Shown: positions 27,311-33,787 of the stretch, one piece after another
Layout of the letters: the number at the start of each line of letters is the position of its first letter
Numbering within the stretch: the first letter of the stretch is position 1
Assembly (NCBI GenBank): GCA_026014495.1
Contig: JAOZIF010000042.1
Coordinates: forward strand, 1 to 33,787
Length of the DNA stretch: 33,787 nucleotides
DNA from: Candidatus Bathyarchaeum sp.
Lineage (GTDB): Archaea > Thermoproteota > Bathyarchaeia > Bathyarchaeales > Bathyarchaeaceae
Direction: 5' to 3'
Notes under the pieces: generated by a model
Told to the model about the DNA's origin: nothing
Seen by the model: the letters and a program-made list of their open reading frames with translations, nothing else
Databases searched by the model: none
Translations under genes and position numbers: made by a program

Positions 27311-28291
27311 ATGGTGAAAAAAAAGATTAATGAGCCCCTCACGTTGGGTGTTGACCTTGGAGGCACCAAAGTCAATGTGGCATTAGTGGATGCTAAGGGT
27401 CAACTTGTGTATGCCCATAACTCGCTGATTCATGCTTCAAAGGAACCAAAAAAAGTCATTGATGATATCTTGTCGGGAATAGATGTTTGTCTCCGAAAAA
27501 CAGGTAAAGAAGCTAAAGCTCTTGGAATCGGCGTAGCCGCCCAAGTGGACACAAAAGGCGTTGTGCATGGTTCTCCTAACTTAGGGTGGAAAAATTTTCC
27601 CTTAAAGCAAAAACTGGAGCAAATAGTCAAATTGCCTGTGGCTGTGACCAATGATGTTCGTGCAGCTACCTTAGCCGAATGGAAGTATGGTTCAGGAAGA
27701 GGCGTAGACGATTTGGCGGTTCTTTTTGTTGGCACTGGTGTAGGTGGGGGAGTCATAAGTGGCGGACATGTTCTTTCTGGTTGCACTAACAGTGCCGGAG
27801 AGTTGGGACACATTACACTTGTTCATGATGGACGAAAGTGCCGTTGCCCTAACAAAGGCTGCATAGAGGCTTATGTGGGCGGTTGGGCAATAGCTGAACG
27901 CGCTCAAGAGGCTATTAGACTTGTTTCACAACAAGGAAAACATTTAGTGTCTTTAGCAGGCGGTGCCAAGAACATTACTGCAGCTAATGTGAGCAAAGCT
28001 TACCATGAAGGCGACCTTTTATCTCGACATATAGTTGAGGAAACTGGGCACTACTTGGCTGCTGGAGCGGTTAGCATCGTTAATGCCTTCAATCCTTGCA
28101 TTCTTGTCCTTGGAGGCGGCGTAATCGACGGTATTCCAGAGCTTATTCAAATCGTGAAAAACGACATTCAAAACATGGCATTGGAATCTGCTGTTAAAAA
28201 CTTGAAAATCGTTAAAGCTGCGTTGGGCGCAAATACGGGGGCAATTGGAGCAGCTGCACTGGCACAAGAACTGGTACAATTACCACAATAG
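27311..28291 (+). CDS. ROK-family sugar kinase (glucokinase-like)
   Basis: GVDLGGTKVNVALVD, VTNDVRAATLAEW, VGTGVGGGVISGG, CRCPNKGCIEAYVGG zinc-binding ROK motif. Confidence 0.92.
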   Translation: MVKKKINEPLTLGVDLGGTKVNVALVDAKGQLVYAHNSLIHASKEPKKVIDDILSGIDVCLRKTGKEAKALGIGVAAQVDTKGVVHGSPNLGWKNFPLKQKLEQIVKLPVAVTNDVRAATLAEWKYGSGRGVDDLAVLFVGTGVGGGVISGGHVLSGCTNSAGELGHITLVHDGRKCRCPNKGCIEAYVGGWAIAERAQEAIRLVSQQGKHLVSLAGGAKNITAANVSKAYHEGDLLSRHIVEETGHYLAAGAVSIVNAFNPCILVLGGGVIDGIPELIQIVKNDIQNMALESAVKNLKIVKAALGANTGAIGAAALAQELVQLPQ

Positions 28292-28376
28292 CTTTCTTTT
28301 TGTTTTATTGTTTTAACTGCTGTTATGCAAAAGGTTAAAGTTCTGCAATGCAAAGTTTGTTAGACGAGGAATTCAA

Positions 28377-28628
28377 ATGGCAGTGATAGCATACGTGTTA
28401 GTTACATTGAATCCAGGTAGCGAGAAGAATATACTCCAAAAAGTTGCAGATTTCAAAGAAGTCACACGCGTAAGCATGACTTACGGAGAATATGATGGTT
28501 TGCTACAAGTAAGCACTGACACTTTAGATGAACTAAACGAGTTTCTAACCGATAAACTCAGAGCACTGCCTGACATCTTCCAAACTGCCACACTGATAGT
28601 AGCTAAAACTCATGTCAGTCCAAACTAA
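28377..28628 (+). CDS. Stand-alone Lrp/AsnC ligand-binding (RAM) domain protein
   Basis: 83 aa AYVLVTLNPGSEKNILQKVADFKEVTRVSMTYGEYDGLLQVSTDTLDELNEFLTDKLRALPDI; no HTH. Confidence 0.85.
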   Translation: MAVIAYVLVTLNPGSEKNILQKVADFKEVTRVSMTYGEYDGLLQVSTDTLDELNEFLTDKLRALPDIFQTATLIVAKTHVSPN

Positions 28629-28825
28629 AGTTCTGAAAATTCAATATTACAAACTTAGTTTATTCACACTTCTGTGCGGCATATTAGGATACAAATAGAG
28701 GTACATTGTTGAAAACTAACTTTTTTTCTGAAAAAATCTGCACAGCACACATTTACTAAAAAAGTTCACACAAGCATTAGCATACAACAAGAACTAGATT
28801 TTTCCAAAACTCATCCAATCCTAGT

Positions 28826-30007
28826 TTATGTGTATTTGTGAAAGCCTTTTCCCTCTTTTTTGCCAGTCCAGCCCTTTTGTACGTAATCTTTGAGCAGAGA
28901 ACACGGTTTGTACAAGCTAATTGGGTATTTACTGTAGGCTGCCTCCAACTTATTTAGTATCCAATCTAACCCCTTGGTGTCGGCGTATTCGCAGGGACCA
29001 AAAGGCCATCCTGTGCCCAGCTTCATTCCTAAATCTATGCTCTCTGGCTCTGCAACACCTTCAAGAATCATCCACGCAGCCTCATTGGCGGCAACCGCCC
29101 AAGAGCGCTCCACATCATACTTTTTCTTCAACTCTTTGGATATGGATGGTCTGCCTTTGCTCCAATCATAAAAGCCCATCCCCGTTTTTTGACCTAGCTT
29201 TTTTGCTTTGACTAAAGGCTCAGTAATTTCCAAGCGTGGCTGGAATCTTTTGCCGTGAGCTTTGTGCAGTATCTTGCTGGCGTCATATTCGACGTCTACG
29301 CCAACAAAATCAACAAGCTCAAACCAGCCCATCGGAAATTTGCCCCTGTATTTTACAGCTGCATCTATCTCCTGCATGGTTGCTTCTTTGCGGCTGTATG
29401 TCCAGAAAGCCTCGTTAAAAACTGCCACAAGAATCCTGCTGACAATAAATCCCCTTGCATCTTTTTTACACAGTATTGGAGTCTTTCCAAGCGATTTGCT
29501 TACCTCCATTATTGCGTTAACCGTTTGGTTGCTGGTTTGTTCACCTTTGATAACTTCAATAAGTTGCGTTAACTGCGGCGGAATAAACCAGTGCATCCCA
29601 ACTGTCTTCGCGGCTCTGTTTGTTGCATTTCCCATCTCTGTTACGCTCAAAGTGGACGTGTTAGTTGCTATGATTGTGTGAGCTGGCGCAACTTTGTCAA
29701 TGTTGGAGAAAACCTGCTTTTTCAGCTCCATTTTCTCTGAAACACACTCCAAAGCCAAATCAGCATCCTTCACCGCTTTCTCATAAGAGGTGGTTGTTGT
29801 TATCTTTGACAAAACCGCTTGAGCTTCACTGTTGCTAATTGTGCCCCTTTTCACGAACTTGCTAAGACTCCACTCAATCTCCTCAACAGCTTTTGCTAAA
29901 CTGTCTTTGTTTCGGCTCACAAGGCTCACGTAATAGCCTTTCACTGCGAAAGTCTGCGCTATCCCATGACCCATCAATCCAGTTCCAATAACTGCTACCC
30001 GCTGAAT
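28826..30007 (-). CDS. 3-hydroxyacyl-CoA dehydrogenase, tandem C-terminal domains; start codon uncertain
   Basis: ORF-track 28826-29977 starts inside the Rossmann glycine loop; upstream in-frame codons encode IQRVAVIGTG-LMGHGIAQTF; ATT at 30005-30007 preceded by AGGT; C-terminal GFYDWSKGR and GKGFHKY domain ends. Confidence 0.85.
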   Translation of the reverse strand: MQRVAVIGTGLMGHGIAQTFAVKGYYVSLVSRNKDSLAKAVEEIEWSLSKFVKRGTISNSEAQAVLSKITTTTSYEKAVKDADLALECVSEKMELKKQVFSNIDKVAPAHTIIATNTSTLSVTEMGNATNRAAKTVGMHWFIPPQLTQLIEVIKGEQTSNQTVNAIMEVSKSLGKTPILCKKDARGFIVSRILVAVFNEAFWTYSRKEATMQEIDAAVKYRGKFPMGWFELVDFVGVDVEYDASKILHKAHGKRFQPRLEITEPLVKAKKLGQKTGMGFYDWSKGRPSISKELKKKYDVERSWAVAANEAAWMILEGVAEPESIDLGMKLGTGWPFGPCEYADTKGLDWILNKLEAAYSKYPISLYKPCSLLKDYVQKGWTGKKEGKGFHKYT

Positions 30008-30040
30008 CTTTTTACCTGACGTTTCTTTCGCCCTCTTTTT

Positions 30041-30472
30041 CTATAATGGAACAAACTCGTAGGCAACTTTGTCAGAGAAAACCTTTGCCACCAGCTTAAC
30101 TTTCATGCCCGCCTTCACTTTCTCTCTTTTAATGCCTGTTAGCCAAGCTAACGCCTTAATGCCCTCCTTGAGCTGAGCAACAGCAACAATGTACGGTGGC
30201 TCCTTTGAGAAGCTGGCTGGCTTCACAAAAACCTGAGTGAACGTAACAATCTCGCCCTCGCCATCTAATTTGGTCCACTCCACTTCAGATGAGCCACACT
30301 CTCCACAATCAGCAACAGGCGGAAAATGCAGCACACCACACTTTTGGCATGTTGTAGCGTAAACTTTTCCCTCTTTAAGCCCCTCCCAAAACTTTGAGGT
30401 CCTGCTTATGGGCAGATTATAGGTTATCTGCAAAGTTCTGGAGCTTTTCAACGATAACGGCTTATCAACCAT
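30041..30472 (-). CDS. DUF35 (Zn-ribbon + OB-fold) acyl-CoA-associated protein
   Basis: FWEGLKEGKVYATTCQKCGVLHFPPVADCGECGSSEVEWTKLDGEGEIVTFTQV; immediately downstream of thiolase. Confidence 0.92.
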   Translation of the reverse strand: MVDKPLSLKSSRTLQITYNLPISRTSKFWEGLKEGKVYATTCQKCGVLHFPPVADCGECGSSEVEWTKLDGEGEIVTFTQVFVKPASFSKEPPYIVAVAQLKEGIKALAWLTGIKREKVKAGMKVKLVAKVFSDKVAYEFVPL

Positions 30473-30476
30473 TCTT

Positions 30477-31643
30477 TCATCTCCGAAGTATCGTCACATA
30501 GCCGTAGTGACCTGTTCCCCCAGTGTTATGTGCCAAGGCAACATAATTTTTCATTGGCGCCTGCCTACTTTTTGGTTTAACCTCTTCACGCAACTGTTTT
30601 GTCAACTCAGCAAGCATAGAAACACCAGTAGTTCCAATCGGGTGACCCTTAGCCTTCAATCCACCATCAACATTAACTGGGATTCTGCCGCCCACTTCTG
30701 TTTCGCCTTCACGCACCATTTTGGCTCCTTTACCTTTTTTACAAAAGCCCAAGTCCTCATAAGCCATAATCTCTGCGATAGTAAAGCAATCATGAACATT
30801 TGCCACATCCACATCTTTTGGCAAGATTCCTGCAATATTATACGCCATCTTTGATGCTTTTACAGAAGCCTCTAACCCAACGTACGTTTCTCTCTTGGAA
30901 ATGTTTGCAGTATCCGAACTAACCCCAATTGCTTCTATCCACACAGGGTCTTCTACTCCAAGCTCTTTGACTTTTGCTTCAGAAGCTAAAACCACGGCTG
31001 CCGCGCCATCAGTTATCGGACAGCAATCATAGAGCTTTAATGGCCATGCAACCATGCTGGAAGCAAGTGCCTTCTCCACGGTTATCTCGTGCTGCAGATG
31101 AGCCCGTGGATTCATAGCACCATACTTGTGGCTTTTAACGGCAACCAAAGCAAGGTCTTCTTCGGTGGTGCCATATTTTTCCATATGCTGGACTGCGTGA
31201 ATTGCGTAATATGCTGGGAACGTCATGCCAAAATTTTCGAACTCCCACATGTAATATCCTGCTCTGCCAATCATCTCCATCACAGTTGGCATGTCTATTT
31301 GTCTCATCTTTTCTGCTCCAACAACCAAAGCCGTGTCCATTTGACCACTCCTAACCGCAGAATAGGCATTGAATGCGGCGGCGCTTCCTGAAGCACAAGC
31401 TGCTTCACATCTGACCAGTCCTGCTCCGGTTAGACCACAGTATTCTGCTATAACAACGGCGGGCAAGGGCTCCTCTGACCAAACACCCATCGAACCTAGA
31501 GACATGTATGGTATTTCTTTGGCTGTTAAGTCTGCACTTTGAAGGGCTGGATTTATTGCCTCAAACGATAACTCAGAGAGATTAACATCTGACCTGTCCC
31601 CAAATCTGCTGTGACCCACCCCAATAATCGCTACTCTATTCGT
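30477..31643 (-). CDS. Thiolase-family acetyl-CoA C-acyltransferase; start codon uncertain
   Basis: EAACASGSAAAFNAY (active-site Cys), VANVHDCFTIAEIMAYEDLG, GGLKAKGHPIGTTG; ORF-track start GTG 31619 removes the conserved NRVAIIGV N-terminus encoded in frame back to 31643. Confidence 0.87.
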   Translation of the reverse strand, partial: TNRVAIIGVGHSRFGDRSDVNLSELSFEAINPALQSADLTAKEIPYMSLGSMGVWSEEPLPAVVIAEYCGLTGAGLVRCEAACASGSAAAFNAYSAVRSGQMDTALVVGAEKMRQIDMPTVMEMIGRAGYYMWEFENFGMTFPAYYAIHAVQHMEKYGTTEEDLALVAVKSHKYGAMNPRAHLQHEITVEKALASSMVAWPLKLYDCCPITDGAAAVVLASEAKVKELGVEDPVWIEAIGVSSDTANISKRETYVGLEASVKASKMAYNIAGILPKDVDVANVHDCFTIAEIMAYEDLGFCKKGKGAKMVREGETEVGGRIPVNVDGGLKAKGHPIGTTGVSMLAELTKQLREEVKPKSRQAPMKNYVALAHNTGGTGHYGYVTILRR

Positions 31644-31687
31644 TTTTCATCCCTGCCCAACACTGCTATTCTGACTTTACAGTCTCC

Positions 31688-32488
31688 CTATTTTTTGTTT
31701 CTCTGAGACACAAACGCCTCTATTCTTTCTTTTGTTTCTTTTTCAGAAAAAAGTAGGGCAAAATCTTCTGTTTCCTTCTTTAATCCACAATCAAATAAAC
31801 TTTGGGCTACAGAATTTACGGCAAGCTTTGCATACTTTAGAGCTACTGGCGAGTGTTTAACCAGTTTTTGAGCTAACCCTTCTACATCAGCCTCCAGCTC
31901 ATTTGAGGGAACGACTTTGTCCACCAAACCAATCTTTAATGCTTCGTTGGCTTGTATTGTGTCCCCTGTCATTATCAACTGTTTAGCATTAGACACTCCA
32001 ACTACTGCAGGTAGCCTTTGTGTTGCCCCCCACGCCGGAACCAACCCCAATTTTATTTCAGGACATCCCAGTTCTGCGTTATCAGAGGCAATTCTGAAGT
32101 CACATGCTAACGCTAGTTCCAGCCCTCCACCTAAAGCATAGCCCTTAATTGCTGCTATAACAGGTTTAGAACATGCCTCTATTTTCGTGAAAACTTGTTG
32201 TCCCTTTATTGAGAATTGTGCCGCAGTTTCTGGCGTGAGACTGCAAAGTTCTGTGAGGTCTGCCCCAGCACTGAATGCCTTTTCTCCATTGCTCACAAAT
32301 ATAACACATCTAGTATTCTCATCTTTTTCAATCATGTCTAGTGCGTTTGAGAGTTCCTGAAGCATAACCGAGTTTATTGCATTGAGTTTGTCTGCTCTGT
32401 CCAAAATTATCCATGCTATGTGCTGTTTGTTTTTGAGCTTTATTGTCTTGTAGCTGCTGGACATGTTAGACATCTCAGAACAATGCAT
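31688..32488 (-). CDS. Enoyl-CoA hydratase/isomerase family protein
   Basis: DRADKLNAINSVMLQEL, AFSAGADLTELC, KPVIAAIKGYALGGGLELALACDFRIAS, ELGCPEIKLGLVPAWGATQRLP. Confidence 0.95.
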   Translation of the reverse strand: MHCSEMSNMSSSYKTIKLKNKQHIAWIILDRADKLNAINSVMLQELSNALDMIEKDENTRCVIFVSNGEKAFSAGADLTELCSLTPETAAQFSIKGQQVFTKIEACSKPVIAAIKGYALGGGLELALACDFRIASDNAELGCPEIKLGLVPAWGATQRLPAVVGVSNAKQLIMTGDTIQANEALKIGLVDKVVPSNELEADVEGLAQKLVKHSPVALKYAKLAVNSVAQSLFDCGLKKETEDFALLFSEKETKERIEAFVSQRNKK

Positions 32489-32492
32489 GCTT

Positions 32493-33641
32493 TTAGTATG
32501 ACTTGAGTAACTGCTTTAGAATGGCTAACCTCTGAATTTCAGATGTTCCCTCATAAATCTCGGTTACTCTTGCGTCCCTGTAGGCACGCTCAACCTTATA
32601 ATCACCCAGATAACCATAACCGCCCAAAGTCTGAATTGCAGCATCAGCCGCCCTAACCGCAACACTGCTTGCGTAAAGTTTCGCCATAGAAGTCAACATT
32701 GGGTCCACCTTGTTTTGGTCGATACTACACGCCGCCTTATACATCAACAGTCTTGCTGCCTCAATTTCTGTTGCCACTTGAGCTAGTTTGGCGCCTATCT
32801 GCTGAAACCGTATTATTGGCTGCCCCGCGGATTCTCTTTTTTGTGCATAATTAACTGCAATTTCAAGGGCTCCCTGAGCTGTTCCTATTGCCTGAGCCGC
32901 GATGGAGGTTCTGCTTATTGTGAAAAACTCCATAGAATAACTAAAACCCTCACCCTGTTTTCCTAGCAGACTTTTTTCACTCACTCTAACATCTTTAAAC
33001 GAAACTTCTCCTGTTGTTACACACCTGATTCCCATCTTGTTTGACAACTTAGTGACCGACAGTCCGTTTGCTTCCTTGTTTACTATGAACAAAGATTGAC
33101 TCTTGCGTGGAAGCTCTCTACTTCCTGTCTGGCACAAAACTATGAAAAAATCAGCAATGGGCGCATTTGTTATGAGCGTTTTTGTCCCATTAATCACCCA
33201 CTCTTTTCCATCCTTAACTGCAATAGTATCCACTGTCGATATGTCAGTTCCACGGGATGGCTCCGTAAATGCAGCAGCTGATATACTGTCTCCACGGCAT
33301 AAATGCGGCAAGTAAATGTTCTTTTGCTCCTCTGTTCCTTTAAGCAAAAGCAAATCGCTTCCAAAAGTTCCAATCATACACGCCAACCCCAAAGACGAGT
33401 CTGCCCTACACATTTCTTCCATAGCTAAACAAGACGCCAAATACCCCTCTCCGATACCTCCATACTTTTCTGGAATAAACCGACTCGAAAATCCATGCTT
33501 TGCAGCCTTACGGTAAAGCTCCATGGGAAAAACTTCATTTTTATCCAACTCTAGAGCAAGTTTTGAATCGAATTCTTTTTCGCAAAAAGTCCTGACAGAA
33601 TCCTTCAATTTCAGTTGCTGTTTAGTTAACTCAAAGTCCAT
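32493..33641 (-). CDS. Acyl-CoA dehydrogenase
   Basis: ALDKNEVFPMELYRKAAKHGF, CMIGTFGSDLLLLKGTEEQK, AAFTEPSRGTDISTVDT, QTLGGYGYLGDYKVERAYRDARVTEIYEGTSEIQRLAI. Confidence 0.96.
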   Translation of the reverse strand: MDFELTKQQLKLKDSVRTFCEKEFDSKLALELDKNEVFPMELYRKAAKHGFSSRFIPEKYGGIGEGYLASCLAMEEMCRADSSLGLACMIGTFGSDLLLLKGTEEQKNIYLPHLCRGDSISAAAFTEPSRGTDISTVDTIAVKDGKEWVINGTKTLITNAPIADFFIVLCQTGSRELPRKSQSLFIVNKEANGLSVTKLSNKMGIRCVTTGEVSFKDVRVSEKSLLGKQGEGFSYSMEFFTISRTSIAAQAIGTAQGALEIAVNYAQKRESAGQPIIRFQQIGAKLAQVATEIEAARLLMYKAACSIDQNKVDPMLTSMAKLYASSVAVRAADAAIQTLGGYGYLGDYKVERAYRDARVTEIYEGTSEIQRLAILKQLLKSY

Positions 33642-33787
33642 CAGAGTCCACCAACATCTAACCTGAAGGTAACTAGGAAAATAAAACTGTTCTCAAACAA
33701 AAAACGGTGATTTGAAAATGCGGTACGTTTATTAGATTTCTAAAGCATATTATATATTAAGATTTATTTTCCATCCAAGCGGGGGAA

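Noticed and set aside
29262-29681. 139-aa plus-strand ORF
   Set aside because: Antisense to 3-hydroxyacyl-CoA dehydrogenase, no recognisable domain.
30041-30043. Genome-wide amber (pyrrolysine) recoding suggested by the in-frame TAG between DUF35 and the dehydrogenase
   Set aside because: TAG appears to be used as an ordinary stop by several other genes in the window (mfnE, HisA-like, mfnA, RHH fusion, endonuclease IV, ROK kinase, enoyl-CoA hydratase), so general recoding is unlikely; kept only as one option for this locus.
1-33787. CRISPR arrays, transposons, prophage, tRNA or rRNA genes
   Set aside because: No regularly spaced repeats, transposase/integrase motifs, phage structural genes or tRNA-like cloverleaf sequences were recognised by eye; a tRNAscan-SE or repeat-finder run would be decisive.

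Overview
Archaeal chromosomal window, probably Bathyarchaeia/TACK-like judging from gene content (archaeal histone, thermosome, archaeal-type cofactor genes, TATA/BRE-type promoters); the lineage is an inference. Main blocks: (1) a 5'-truncated flippase and MsrA; (2) a nearly complete methanofuran biosynthesis locus (mfnB, mfnE, mfnF, mfnD, a HisA-like COG1411-type protein, mfnA; no mfnC seen); (3) an MFS transporter; (4) a divergent locus with a ribbon-helix-helix (RHH) domain fused to an AIR-synthase/PurM-like domain, facing an ECF S-component plus a stand-alone AIR-synthase-like protein. Block 4 resembles the alpha-ribazole salvage pair CblT/CblS, has a 17-bp near-palindrome between the divergent genes, and the RHH-fused paralogue has lost the acidic DxxGG residue. 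This is the best candidate for an undescribed system; (5) PKD-domain and Vps62-like surface/membrane proteins; (6) citrate synthase, endonuclease IV, NifU-C; (7) two overlapping MarR/GbsR-type regulators divergent from an ABC exporter, with two 26-bp operators of identical architecture around the promoter; (8) macro domain, ADP-forming acyl-CoA synthetase-GNAT fusion, histone, thermosome, ROK kinase, stand-alone RAM domain; (9) a five-gene beta-oxidation-type operon in which the thiolase and the 3-hydroxyacyl-CoA dehydrogenase both have conserved N-termini upstream of any canonical in-frame start codon. No rRNA, tRNA, CRISPR array or transposase was recognised. All family assignments come from reading motifs, not from database searches.
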